From contig CAZIDP010000018.1 of NCBI GenBank assembly GCA_964537975.1, positions 1-64,000 of the forward strand: DNA of 64,000 bases, given 5' to 3'. Source of the stretch: SCBR16-9 sp964537975 (lineage in GTDB: Bacteria > Hydrogenedentota > Hydrogenedentia > Hydrogenedentales > SCBR16-9). Positions 1-8,786 of the stretch are shown in pieces; position 1 is the stretch's first letter, and every line of letters begins with the position of its first letter. The translations under genes were made by a program, and so were the position numbers. The notes beneath the pieces are model-generated. The model was given only the letters and a program-made list of their open reading frames with translations, did not search any database and had not been told where the DNA came from.

Positions 1-112
1 GCTGGCACGCCCTACGGGGTGCGGTTTTGGGAGCGCGACATACCCGGGGTGGCGGCCGTGGGCCTTACCCCGCGCTACGGTGCTGTAATCGCTCCGCGAT
101 AGGAACCGGTGG
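1..112 (-). repeat. REP-like dispersed repeat, copy R1
   Basis: This segment is the reverse complement of the elements near 25.4-26.2 kb. It shares the block GGCACGCCCT, the block GGTGGCGGYCG, the string CCTTACCCCGCG and the hairpin TAATCGCTCCGCGATA. Within each copy at least two short palindromes can fold: ATCGC/GCGAT with a 3-nt loop, and a GCAC/GTGC stem enclosing a CCTC/GAGG helix. The unit carries no ORF of its own and lies in an intergenic region, so it resembles a REP/MITE-type extragenic palindromic element. Copies diverge by a few bases, so this is an old, dispersed family rather than a recent duplication. Confidence 0.8.
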
Positions 113-272
113 CGACACAGACGCCACGCACCGACGTTTGCTCCCCCACACCGTCACACCCGCGCTACGGCGGGTACCCAGTAGAAGCGTAAAGTTCGAC
201 CAAATAACGTTTCCTACTGGAATCACACCTTCGTGGGAATGACGAGAATAGGTCATAACCGTCCCCGAATAA
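113..272. other. intergenic hairpins next to repeat R1
   Basis: No gene is seen here. A hairpin ACCCGC/GCGGGT with a 6-nt loop lies at 158-175. Around 213-242 is a segment of the type TGGAATCACACC..GTGGGAATGACG, which resembles the TGGATACCCACC..GTGGGCATGACG spacer of the 186-bp tandem units at 25.7-26.07 kb. The R1 neighbourhood therefore contains both parts of that composite repeat, in degenerate form. Confidence 0.5.
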
Positions 273-1646
273 TCATTCTTGTAGAATGCGTACATGGGCA
301 TAACCCATTGTGGCGGATGCTGTCTGTCCGTGCAGGTCGATGTGGTTTGAGGGCAGATTCCCAGCACGAACTGATGCAAGACAGAAGTTTGACATGGGTG
401 ATTCCAGTGGTATGTCGATAAGAGATTTCGGTTCGTCTATTGGCATGATCTGCATCAGCTTGTTTCCGCTGTCTGAACCGGCAATATACAGCACCGCAAA
501 CAATGTACCATCTTCGGAAACGTGAAATCGCGCGTTACCCGGTACGTTATCGGGAGTACCTTCAATCAGGACATGCCGGGACTGTACTTTCCCGTCTCGC
601 ACTACGGCCAGATGCAGGGAGTCCACGATGGATTTGACAGGAAAGAACTGGTCACGCATCAACTCAGATTGCACTTCACGTTCTGTGTAGAGGATATATG
701 CCTCTCCCGCTTCATTAATCCAAAGGTCCTGGTTTCTGATATGACCTGCCGTTGCCTCAACATTGGCAATTTCGATTGGTTCGATAAATCCCCCGGTAAG
801 CAAGTCAGGTGCGTGGGTGTAATACAGTATGCGGAAGACATAGTCCCATTCGCGGCCGGTTTGTTCCTGCTTGTAATTGCGCCAGGTTTCAACCGGTTCA
901 ATTATATCGCTGATGGCAAGTACATGCGCCGAATTACCGATCAGCGCCACCTGCGGATAGCATGAACGTATGGGAAATGTTATTGATGTATTGGCCAGGG
1001 TTGCGCCGCCAAGCCCGATAAGGCTTGCATGCTGTTTGCTGGTTTGCGCATCAATATTCAACATCAGTGACTGGCCAGAATTTCTGTCTGCCGCGAATCC
1101 CCGGTAAGAGTGGTCTGTAAAATAGGTCGGTTCGCCCCAATCCGGCAGGACTTGTTCCGGTGCAAGTGGGGTAAGCTCTTCAGAAAGAACAAATTTCAAC
1201 AAATGTGGTTTGCATGGCCCATACATGGTTCCCGGTTCAGTGATCAGATCGTTGACATACAGGAGCAGGGTGTTGTCCGATACTGTCGCGACAGAACAAG
1301 GTTCACGTTGAAGATATGCATCTGCTTCCGCAAGCACGCGCCAACCGTCAGACGCGCGTTGTCGCAGGCGCCAACGGGTATTGCTCAATAATGGCGCATC
1401 TTCACCAGTTTCCATCTCACTGACAATAACGTCTTCGCCCATGCGAACAATTTGTGTGCAACCAAAGCTCCAGAGCGGCCCAGAACCATTATTGGGATTG
1501 ACATAGGTGTAAACGGTTTCTTCGGCGGCCACCTCAATCATCACACTTTTGTCCCCTGAATTATTTTCTTGTGATTGCCCTTTGGCAGTGTTCATGAAAA
1601 GACAGGTCACGAGTAAAATCACAGAGATGATTATAGATGTTCTCAT
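273..1646 (-). CDS. secreted protein, possible beta-propeller, function unknown
   Basis: A 457-residue protein begins with a clear signal peptide: a basic start MRTS, a hydrophobic core IIISVILLVTCLFM, and a small-residue region ending around AKGQ. It should be exported. The mature part is rich in beta-strand-like stretches with recurrent Trp, Gly and Asp residues and paired cysteines, in the style of BNR/propeller proteins of polysaccharide-degrading bacteria, but I recognise no diagnostic motif. The start has a good ribosome site, GGGG eight to nine bases upstream of ATG. It stands alone, downstream of the R1 repeat side and in the same orientation as the next two genes. Function is not assigned; a sugar- or substrate-binding exported protein is only a guess from context. 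Confidence 0.75.
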   Translation of the reverse strand: MRTSIIISVILLVTCLFMNTAKGQSQENNSGDKSVMIEVAAEETVYTYVNPNNGSGPLWSFGCTQIVRMGEDVIVSEMETGEDAPLLSNTRWRLRQRASDGWRVLAEADAYLQREPCSVATVSDNTLLLYVNDLITEPGTMYGPCKPHLLKFVLSEELTPLAPEQVLPDWGEPTYFTDHSYRGFAADRNSGQSLMLNIDAQTSKQHASLIGLGGATLANTSITFPIRSCYPQVALIGNSAHVLAISDIIEPVETWRNYKQEQTGREWDYVFRILYYTHAPDLLTGGFIEPIEIANVEATAGHIRNQDLWINEAGEAYILYTEREVQSELMRDQFFPVKSIVDSLHLAVVRDGKVQSRHVLIEGTPDNVPGNARFHVSEDGTLFAVLYIAGSDSGNKLMQIMPIDEPKSLIDIPLESPMSNFCLASVRAGNLPSNHIDLHGQTASATMGYAHVRILQE

Positions 1647-1818
1647 GCCGATTCCCCTTTTAAAATCAAATATTGGCTATACATTCTTTAAGCGACGCGC
1701 ATGCGTGAACTTGCCGAATCCTTGGAAAGATTATAGATGCCCTTCAGCATGACTTCAACTTCACAACGGGTGGTAACATGCGCGTTGTTGCAAAACCCCA
1801 AAGTGTATTTCAGTTTTT

Positions 1819-1983
1819 TTACAGACGTGGCGGGAGGGTGTTCGGATCAAGCTGGCGCAACGCTGGCACGGAAGGTTTTTGTGGTCGCTCAGGCATTTCG
1901 GTTCGTTTTGGTCGTTGCGGTCGTTCCACTTCCGGTCGATTTGGTCGTGTGCGTGGTGCTGTAAAATCAGGTACGACAGGTAA
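1819..1983 (-). other. in-frame Pro/Arg-rich continuation after the stop
   Basis: Directly after the TAA at 1984-1986 the same frame stays open for 55 codons, ending at a TAA at 1819-1821. The translation has a regular pattern with PNRPEVERPQRPKR and MPERPQKP, matching the proline-rich composition just before the stop. Random sequence would not be expected to continue this bias. Possible explanations are a recent nonsense mutation, a base-calling error, or readthrough; the sequence alone cannot separate these. Confidence 0.55.
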
Positions 1984-2907
1984 TTACGACAGCAAACGCG
2001 GCGGAGGGTATTCTGGTGGCCACGCCAGGGGTGCTCCCAGGCGACGTAACCATTGTGATTCTCGTGTCTTTGCCTGATCGGAGTGTGCCTGCAGGTACGC
2101 GAAGTAACGGCCATATTGTTCTGCTAGTCCTTGCGTGGTGCGAACGCGTCGGTGCCAATATAAAATCCATGCCCGGGTGTTTTCTTCCAGTGATGCCAAG
2201 GCAAGATTTCGCTTATGCCATACTTGATAGCGGTGTTTCCGCGCACGAAAAGTTGCCATCATACGAGAATAGGCCATACCTTCTCGTTCATCCATCGCCG
2301 CGGCAGCCTGCCACCAAGGCGCTACAGCATCGTCAAACCGGGGATGCTCCATTACTTCACGAAGAGCCCTGGCCCAACGACCGCGCAACGCGCCTTGTTC
2401 ACGAAGCACGGCATGATAGGGTTGTAATGCGGTTGGGACATTGGATTCTTCCGGAGACTCCAGATAGTGTATCAGCGCATTTGCATCCGCATGGACTAAT
2501 GTAAGCAGCGCATGATCTTGAAAGGAATTCGGAAATTCATCTGTCCAAAGTAGATCAAGGTATGTATCGAGCGCTTCTGCAAGTGATTTTTCATTGCTCA
2601 GGGTTTCGTAGTAGTGATGAAAGCTTTCGGCGTAACGTGGATTTTTATTGAGCAGTATATCCAGAGTGTCAGCGGCATGCCTTGCGGCATCCAGAGGGCC
2701 GAGTATCCACCAGGTTGCTTCAAGTTCCGCCAATTCCGGCTTGTCTTCAAGAAATTGAAGATACCCTCGGTGGTATTGTAGTACTTCTCCCTGCCGTTCA
2801 AGCATACGCTCCACTATTCTCAGGCGGGTCTCGGGAAGATGGGTGACAGGACTTGTGTCAGAATTGGTGCTGAATATTGCAATACAATATATCAAGGTAC
2901 TCAACAT
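1984..2907 (-). CDS. unknown protein coupled to egsA, tail interrupted by stop
   Basis: About 307 residues from an ATG that overlaps the end of the upstream dehydrogenase gene (ATGTTGA shared), so translation is probably coupled. The long open frame extends further upstream to 3039, but those codons duplicate the dehydrogenase gene in another frame, hence the chosen start. The N-terminus has a short hydrophobic stretch (LIYCIAIF). The rest is helical and rich in Trp, Arg, Glu and Leu, with no family that I recognise. The C-terminus turns proline-rich (PPEYPPPRLLS) and ends at TAA 1984-1986. In the same frame a further 55 codons of Pro/Arg-rich sequence follow before the next stop at 1819-1821. 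The real protein, or its ancestor, was therefore probably longer. Confidence 0.65.
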   Translation of the reverse strand: MLSTLIYCIAIFSTNSDTSPVTHLPETRLRIVERMLERQGEVLQYHRGYLQFLEDKPELAELEATWWILGPLDAARHAADTLDILLNKNPRYAESFHHYYETLSNEKSLAEALDTYLDLLWTDEFPNSFQDHALLTLVHADANALIHYLESPEESNVPTALQPYHAVLREQGALRGRWARALREVMEHPRFDDAVAPWWQAAAAMDEREGMAYSRMMATFRARKHRYQVWHKRNLALASLEENTRAWILYWHRRVRTTQGLAEQYGRYFAYLQAHSDQAKTRESQWLRRLGAPLAWPPEYPPPRLLS

Positions 2908-4226
2908 GGTGTAATTCCAAGTTCCACGGCCAGGTCCAGCACCGTGTATCGGTTTCTCAGATAACGTGCCCGGCTGGTCGCCAGTTGAAACATTTCTGTT
3001 GATGCCAGCATGGCTTCTGCTGTAGTTGGCCCGCCACACGCTTCAATACAGTGTGCTACCTGGTTTGCCGGCAGTAGGTCTTTGGACAATGACGTACGAA
3101 GTTCAGGAAGATGCTCGCAAAAAGTCATAATTCGATGCCGTAATTCTTCTGTACCTGGTGCTTTTTCTGTCCACTGTTCCCAGACTTCCTGTCCAACAGC
3201 ATCGCCCCAATCTTCAAAAATACGGTCTTTGATTAGAGAATTATCTGGTTGATGAGACAATATGGCTTCTATATCCAAATCTGCGACTTCTAAATCCAGA
3301 ATTTTCTCCCAGAGTCCCAGTGTATAGACTGTCGCAACACCTACTTGCGTTCCATGCAGATCATTGGCCGTACCATACAAAGCATGTTTCATATCAATAA
3401 AATGAGATAACAGGTGCTCACCCCCAGAAGCGGGAGCAGAAGAACCGGCTATCACCATGCCAAAGCCACTCAACAACAACGCATCAAGTACCAGCCGCAC
3501 AGCATCGGGTTCAGCACGTCCGATGGCGGATGCATTGACCAGAAGCTTTTCTTGAACGCCTTCGTTAAACTCGCGTGGTCGTGGGCAATAATAATCGCCA
3601 CGCAGAATATGCGCCGCTTGCCAGTCGGCTGACGAGGAACACTTCGACAGGAAGTCTGCTACACCGGCAGCAAGCATACGCTGGGGGGCTGTTGCCACCA
3701 CAGCAGGCTCCGCGAAAATCCCGGTCGCCGGTTTACAGGGCATGGTACGTTTCAGGCCACGTATCTTCAGCGCGACTATAGCGGAGGAATACCCGTTCAT
3801 GGAGGCCGCGGTAGGAAACAGCAAAACAGGTTTATCCTGGACATTGCCGGCATATTTGGCCAGGTCAGATAATGTGCCTGCACCAATAGCGACATAAAAA
3901 TCGACATCATTTCCCAAGGCGGCCACCTCGTCGCCCTTTTCCAAAGTAGCTTCAAACGCTTCCGCGGGAAACATGTGTTCTGATACCTTTATTGGGTACT
4001 TCCCCATCTTGCTCAGCAACTGTTCTCCACAAACCTGGCGGGTGTTCTCATCAGAAATCACCAGGCACGATGTACCACAACGGCTATGCGCGAAATCGGC
4101 CAGGCTTCGGGCGGCATCATCCCCCACTACACACGCCTCAATCGGTAGCGCATGCCTTATGCCACAAGGGCAATCAAACGACGTACCCAGGCTATGCCAT
4201 CCCAGTTTTTCCTGCGAATTGGACAC
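2901..4226 (-). CDS. egsA: sn-glycerol-1-phosphate dehydrogenase (AraM/EgsA family)
   Basis: A 441-residue protein of the iron/zinc-dependent dehydroquinate-synthase-like dehydrogenase superfamily, AraM branch. These enzymes reduce dihydroxyacetone phosphate to sn-glycerol-1-phosphate with NAD(P)H in the cytosol. Visible signatures are the nucleotide-binding region GAGTLSDLAKYA, the segment PTAASMNGYSS, and the metal-ligand region SGGEHLLSHFIDM followed by HGTQVGVAT, whose His residues belong to the metal site. The start is a GTG at 4226 with GGAGG seven bases upstream; an ATG at 4230 is out of frame. The last bases overlap the start of the next gene. In bacteria this family supplies glycerol-1-phosphate for unusual glycerolipids; the role here is inferred. 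Confidence 0.88.
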   Translation of the reverse strand: MSNSQEKLGWHSLGTSFDCPCGIRHALPIEACVVGDDAARSLADFAHSRCGTSCLVISDENTRQVCGEQLLSKMGKYPIKVSEHMFPAEAFEATLEKGDEVAALGNDVDFYVAIGAGTLSDLAKYAGNVQDKPVLLFPTAASMNGYSSAIVALKIRGLKRTMPCKPATGIFAEPAVVATAPQRMLAAGVADFLSKCSSSADWQAAHILRGDYYCPRPREFNEGVQEKLLVNASAIGRAEPDAVRLVLDALLLSGFGMVIAGSSAPASGGEHLLSHFIDMKHALYGTANDLHGTQVGVATVYTLGLWEKILDLEVADLDIEAILSHQPDNSLIKDRIFEDWGDAVGQEVWEQWTEKAPGTEELRHRIMTFCEHLPELRTSLSKDLLPANQVAHCIEACGGPTTAEAMLASTEMFQLATSRARYLRNRYTVLDLAVELGITPC

Positions 4227-4400
4227 ACATCTTCCTCCAGTATTAATTCATTTACTTTTGCGTACTATAACGATTAAAGTCCCTTCCAGTAAACAAATCA
4301 CCAGGGTGAATATACAGGCAGCTATAGCATACTTGGGATATGAGGTGTGTTGAAGTACCGGTCTTTGGTATCATCCTGTCCATAGAAAAAAGAGGAACCG

Positions 4401-5090
4401 ATGCAGTATATGCAAAACAAAGAGACGATACCCAGTCGTTCCGGTATGGAACTGGAACGTTACATCCCACGGACTACCCGAAAAATCATGCTTTGTGGGG
4501 ATCATACGCCCATGTTGGCAAAAAAACTCCGGTTACGGTATGCATGTCCAGAAATTTCTGGCATTCTCAGTGATGTTGAGAACCGAGCGGACTCTGAACA
4601 CTTTCATGAAGTATTTCATGAACCGGTAGAAAATATTGAAGTTCCTGAAGCAGCATACGATTGCATTGTAGTTGATGGATTAATGCATCGGTTACGCAAT
4701 CCAAAAGTAACCCTGTCGCACCTTATCCGCTTTTTGCACCCTGGGGGACTGATGATAATCACTGCCCCAAATGTGCAGTATCACCAACGGTTGATGATGC
4801 TTGCACGAGGATATTGGACCTATGATACCGCCGAGTCAAACGTCTCCCTCCTGCCCCGATCTCAAATACGGTATTTCACCGCGTACGATTTATCATTGCT
4901 GGTAAAAGACGCCGGTCTTTCAGAGGTAAAATGCAATGCCCTGCTTTCTGATCTACCAGAGGCATTTCCACTGGATGCAGAAGGATATCATCAAAGTGGC
5001 AACATCCGTATCGGTCCCCTGACGGCGGGTGAATATCAAAATTGGCTGATACGCGAGCTGGTGGTTTTTGGAATACGAATTGCAGGATAA
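4401..5090 (+). CDS. SAM-dependent methyltransferase-like protein
   Basis: A 229-residue protein with the layout of a class I (methyltransferase type 11/23-like) enzyme. The motif region around YDCIVVDGLMHRLRNP fits motif II/III (an acidic residue after a hydrophobic strand), and FLHPGGLMIITAPN fits the strand-4/5 loop seen in small-molecule methyltransferases. The classic glycine-rich motif I is weak: the N-terminal part reads KIMLCGDHT, so cofactor binding could be atypical. The start ATG has GAGGA five bases upstream. It is followed after 13 bases by a glycosyltransferase gene in the same direction, so the pair probably forms an operon acting on a glycan or lipid-linked sugar. Confidence 0.7.
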   Translation: MQYMQNKETIPSRSGMELERYIPRTTRKIMLCGDHTPMLAKKLRLRYACPEISGILSDVENRADSEHFHEVFHEPVENIEVPEAAYDCIVVDGLMHRLRNPKVTLSHLIRFLHPGGLMIITAPNVQYHQRLMMLARGYWTYDTAESNVSLLPRSQIRYFTAYDLSLLVKDAGLSEVKCNALLSDLPEAFPLDAEGYHQSGNIRIGPLTAGEYQNWLIRELVVFGIRIAG

Positions 5091-5103
5091 GGAAGGCGGT
5101 ACT

Positions 5104-6825
5104 TTGAAAATATTGGTCACAGGATTACCCCCCTGGCATGACATGGAGCATCTGGCGCAGTATATTTCCCAAAACGGGCATGAAGTACGGCACCTTATGG
5201 TAGAGGCACCCGCACACTATCATTTTTCGCCAGAGGAACAAGCTACTGATGTGCTGGAACGGGTTCGCAGGGAGTGGTCACCAGACTTGTGGATATGTGC
5301 CTGTCCCGAGTTGTATCCCCCACCCCGTGCCATAGAAAATGTTACGATCCCTACAGTTGCATTTATCTCGGACTGGAATCTGTATCAACCGCAACTCGCC
5401 TATAATCTGGCCCGGTTTGATCGGGTATGCAGCGACCGGCTGGGCAGCCAGGTGTTACAACTGCACAATGCCCAGCCCGAGTATTTGCAGCCGCTCTACT
5501 CGCAACGAAGCCTGGTTCATAAACCGTTGAATCTTCAGCGGGACATCGACATTCTGTTCCTGGGCAACATGAATCACGCCATTCATCGAAATCGAGGCGC
5601 GATCCTGGAAAAGGTAGCCTCTTTATCCGACACCTACCTTGTAGTCATTGATGGCGAATTACCTCATGATGAATATGCAACCTTGATGAATCGGGCCCGG
5701 ATCGTTGTAAACTACTCCGTTCGCCATGAAATGAATCTACGTTCCTTTGAAACACTGGCCTGTGGCGCCTTGCTGTTTCAGGAAGCCAACAACCTGGAAA
5801 TACGGGACTGGTTGGTGGATGGTGAAGATGTCGTACTGTATTCCCCTTCGAGCCTCGTTCCATTACTTGAGCACTACCTCGAAAACGAAGTTGAACGCAC
5901 CACATTGGCGGCCAGTGGAGCAGCAAAGGCGCGTAATCTTTCTGCGGAACAAAGAATGGACACGCTTTTTAATACTCTTGCAGATACCCGCTATAACGTT
6001 CGACCCTTTGTCGATTTCGATATTACAATCCGGCGTTTGGCAGAAGCCTATTTATATGCTCCTGCTTTACCCCTGCAACAAAGGTCATTGGTTTTCCCCG
6101 AGTTGGAAGCACTCTACAAGAGCCATCCCCATCGTCCGGAAACGCATCTGGCACTGGGTTGTTATCATATGGATGCCATAAAATCTGATCAGCAATCCGA
6201 TGCACGCAAAAGCACTGAAAACCACCTGAAATCTGCCATAACGCATTTTAATGAAGTGACCCGTTTGGCTCCAGAGCTGATCATTGGTTGGCTGAACCTG
6301 GCACTGGCTATACGGTCAACAAAAAATTTGAAGTTGGAATATGAATGCATGCTACAAGCCTTATCAGCCGGGGACTGCTCTCATGGCGGTTTACTGCTGG
6401 GAAAGGTAACGGATTATTATTATGCGGACTGGCGCTTGAGCCTCGCACTGGGGCATGCCAACGCCAATTTGCTGCACGCATTTGCAGCATCCAGGTTATC
6501 TCAATTGGCGCTTGAATCCGGGGATGCAAAAACAACCTTGCAGCATGCGAAACGTGCCATAGCATTACATCCTGAAGTGCCTCTACCCTATGAACTGGCA
6601 GGAAAAGCAATGATTTTGGACAGTCGCTGGCTTGATGCGGCAGAAATATTGGGTCAGGGATTACGTTTCACCGCATTTGATTTTACCTACAGGAAAATCT
6701 ATCTCGATGTACTAAACCATCTTGGTCGGAATGAAGAAGCGTCAGCCTTGGCCAAGGAATCGCGTCGCCTATGCAAAGCGTGGCGTCGGAAATCTGAAGA
6801 AGCAGCATCGTTTACCGATTCTTAG
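5104..6825 (+). CDS. glycosyltransferase with C-terminal TPR region
   Basis: A protein of about 573 residues. I chose the TTG at 5104 (protein begins MKILVTGLPPWHD) because it gives a typical glycosyltransferase N-terminus and has GGAAGG just upstream; the frame is open to 5068. The N-terminal half (about 1-300) looks like a CgeB/GT4-like fold. The C-terminal nucleotide-sugar half shows LRSFETLACGALLFQE and a later WLVDGEDVVLYS, matching the Glycos_transf_1_2 pattern. Residues about 320-560 contain helical repeats with TPR-like spacing (ALGCYHMDAI.., LNLALAIRS.., YELAGKAM..). The TPR part may recruit the protein substrate, as in glycosyltransferases that modify surface proteins; this is inference. 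It pairs with the upstream methyltransferase. Confidence 0.78.
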   Translation: MKILVTGLPPWHDMEHLAQYISQNGHEVRHLMVEAPAHYHFSPEEQATDVLERVRREWSPDLWICACPELYPPPRAIENVTIPTVAFISDWNLYQPQLAYNLARFDRVCSDRLGSQVLQLHNAQPEYLQPLYSQRSLVHKPLNLQRDIDILFLGNMNHAIHRNRGAILEKVASLSDTYLVVIDGELPHDEYATLMNRARIVVNYSVRHEMNLRSFETLACGALLFQEANNLEIRDWLVDGEDVVLYSPSSLVPLLEHYLENEVERTTLAASGAAKARNLSAEQRMDTLFNTLADTRYNVRPFVDFDITIRRLAEAYLYAPALPLQQRSLVFPELEALYKSHPHRPETHLALGCYHMDAIKSDQQSDARKSTENHLKSAITHFNEVTRLAPELIIGWLNLALAIRSTKNLKLEYECMLQALSAGDCSHGGLLLGKVTDYYYADWRLSLALGHANANLLHAFAASRLSQLALESGDAKTTLQHAKRAIALHPEVPLPYELAGKAMILDSRWLDAAEILGQGLRFTAFDFTYRKIYLDVLNHLGRNEEASALAKESRRLCKAWRRKSEEAASFTDS

Positions 6826-6880
6826 CATCACCGTAGCTCTTTGTTCATTCTAATGCTTGATCCCTGCATCAATTCCTGGA

Positions 6881-6921
6881 AAGAAAAAGCCGTAACCCGA
6901 TGTACTCCATCAGATTACGGC
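6881..6921 (-). terminator. intrinsic terminator for the beta-helix gene
   Basis: Read on the minus strand, a GCCGTAA/TTACGGC stem with an inner GATG/CATC helix is followed directly by TTTTTCTTT. It lies 60 bases after the stop codon of the 6984-8786 gene, in the right direction. The same hairpin could also slow transcription from the convergent glycosyltransferase operon. Confidence 0.75.
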
Positions 6922-6983
6922 AGTAATTAACTATTTGGTATTGTGTCAGTCAATCAGTCATGCGATATGTAATCGCAATATGA

Positions 6984-8786
6984 TTAAGAATGTACACGTC
7001 CGCGCAATACGACAAATGCTGCGAGAACCATGCACAAGACCAGTGCAAACATACCTGGTAACGAAGCAACAGGAAGTCCAGAGACCACATTCAGATTATA
7101 TACTGCGCTTGCTTCACCGTTGATGGAAGTGACCGTTACGGAATACACTCCTGAATCTTCGATAACAACATCACCCAATGGAAGAATGTTAAATTCCTCC
7201 CCGACCAATATTTCTCCATCACGCATCCAAACAATGGTAGCATCGCCATACGCGTTGTGATTCACCTGCAAATTGACGTTCTGTCCAACAACAGCCGTTG
7301 AAGGACCAGAAATACTGGCATGCAATGCCTCAAACTCATACGCACCAACATCGGCGGCATCACCTTGTGGGCGGGCAACGCCGAGGATGTCCGTTTCAGG
7401 CCAGTCAACACCCATGCCGATAGCCGGTGAAGCAGCTTGCAAACGGAAATCATCGTTTAGCGGATCGACAAACAAGGGGTCAGCATCCAATCCAGCAGCG
7501 GCACCACCTTGAATTATTGAAGTAGTTGTTGGCACATTGACCCCATTGGCTGCATTAGCCCAGACAATACTGTTGTGCATTGATGCAGAAACACCATCAG
7601 CGCGAACTGTAAAGCCTTGGCCACCTGTGTTGCCATAGAAGGTACAGTAGTTTACGCTATATGTGGTAGGAACTGCACCAGGTTGATGCCAGGCAAAAAC
7701 CGCACTACTGATACCAGTAGCGTGGTTTTCCATAAAAACTGAATTTTCTATATTAACAGTACCCTTTGCATGCGTTACCACGGCAGCGCCATGCTCGATA
7801 GATTCATTGCCAATAAAAACTGAACGTTCAATAGTTACAATTTTTTCGGTGTCCCACAAACCAACAGCACCACCATGTGTTGCAATATTGCCTTCAAAAG
7901 TACAATCCTGTATCAGTGCATTGCCAAGGCCAGCATTAGGTACACGAATAGCACCACCTTGACTGCCAGTGTTGACATTATCTTTAAAATAACAGCCAAT
8001 TGCAGTAAGGTTGGATTCACCACCATCACGAAATGAAAGAGCACCACCAACATTATTTTCAAACAAACAATTCACAAATGTACCATGCGAACCACCATCA
8101 CGCATGACTATAGGTCCATTCCAACTACCTGCGGGATGATTTCTAAACGTACTATTGACTACCATTGGAGCAGCACCGTCATTTATTAAGATGCAGCTGG
8201 CAATTCCTGAAGCTCTGTTATTATCAAATACACAGTTCTCGATTCTTGGTGAGGCTGATTGCAAGGTCATTGCACCACCATGACCTTCTGAACCATTGTT
8301 CAAGAATTTACAATTTATTATTACTACGTTGGTGCTGCCACCCCACATGGTGAATCCGCCAGCTTCAAATCCAGTGGAAACGCCGTTCTGTATGGTAAAG
8401 CCATCTATACGGACATTATTCCTTCCACCAGGAATGCGAATCACACGCTCGGCATTGTTTCCATCAATGATGGTTTCATTATTTGCCCAGTCGCGTGCTG
8501 ACAGAGATGATTCATTTCCAGCGAACCCCCCATAAGCAGAAACATTGGCAGGCCAAACATCGACCAGGTTTTCCAAATAGGCACCAGCAGCAACCCATAC
8601 ATCTGCCTCTGGTGCACGAGCGTCGGTAATAGCGTCTTCTATACTGTCATACGCATTCGCCCAACTCGTACCATTCTGGCTACCGGCACCGCCGGGAACA
8701 ACAAAAACCTGAGCAGAAGCAGACATACACAATAACAAGCACAAAGCTACCACACCAATGTTCATGATAAATTTTATCGATTTCAT
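6984..8786 (-). CDS. secreted beta-helix protein with Ig-like domain and C-terminal anchor
   Basis: A 600-residue exported protein. Residues 1-25 form a signal peptide ending SASAQ. Residues about 30-480 are a right-handed parallel beta-helix of the pectate-lyase/polymorphic-outer-membrane kind: recurring turns such as VIINCKFLNNGS, RIENCVFDNNRA and VTIERSVFIGNES, and the choice-of-anchor style ending DDFRLQAASPAIGMG. Residues about 490-565 look like an immunoglobulin-like domain (EDSGVYSVTV). The last 28 residues are a short LP-containing linker, a hydrophobic helix (FALVLCMVLAAFVVL) and a basic tail RGR, like an exosortase/sorting-type C-terminal signal. The likely role is a cell-surface carbohydrate-binding or adhesive protein. 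The start has GGGGA eight bases upstream. It has its own terminator. Confidence 0.85.
   Translation of the reverse strand: MKSIKFIMNIGVVALCLLLCMSASAQVFVVPGGAGSQNGTSWANAYDSIEDAITDARAPEADVWVAAGAYLENLVDVWPANVSAYGGFAGNESSLSARDWANNETIIDGNNAERVIRIPGGRNNVRIDGFTIQNGVSTGFEAGGFTMWGGSTNVVIINCKFLNNGSEGHGGAMTLQSASPRIENCVFDNNRASGIASCILINDGAAPMVVNSTFRNHPAGSWNGPIVMRDGGSHGTFVNCLFENNVGGALSFRDGGESNLTAIGCYFKDNVNTGSQGGAIRVPNAGLGNALIQDCTFEGNIATHGGAVGLWDTEKIVTIERSVFIGNESIEHGAAVVTHAKGTVNIENSVFMENHATGISSAVFAWHQPGAVPTTYSVNYCTFYGNTGGQGFTVRADGVSASMHNSIVWANAANGVNVPTTTSIIQGGAAAGLDADPLFVDPLNDDFRLQAASPAIGMGVDWPETDILGVARPQGDAADVGAYEFEALHASISGPSTAVVGQNVNLQVNHNAYGDATIVWMRDGEILVGEEFNILPLGDVVIEDSGVYSVTVTSINGEASAVYNLNVVSGLPVASLPGMFALVLCMVLAAFVVLRGRVHS

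Noticed and set aside
1778..2077. Plus-strand ORF rich in Gly and Arg, like an RGG RNA-binding protein
   Set aside because: It is the antisense reading of the proline/arginine-rich tail of the minus-strand gene; Pro and Arg codons read backwards give Gly and Arg/Ser. It has no independent ribosome site.
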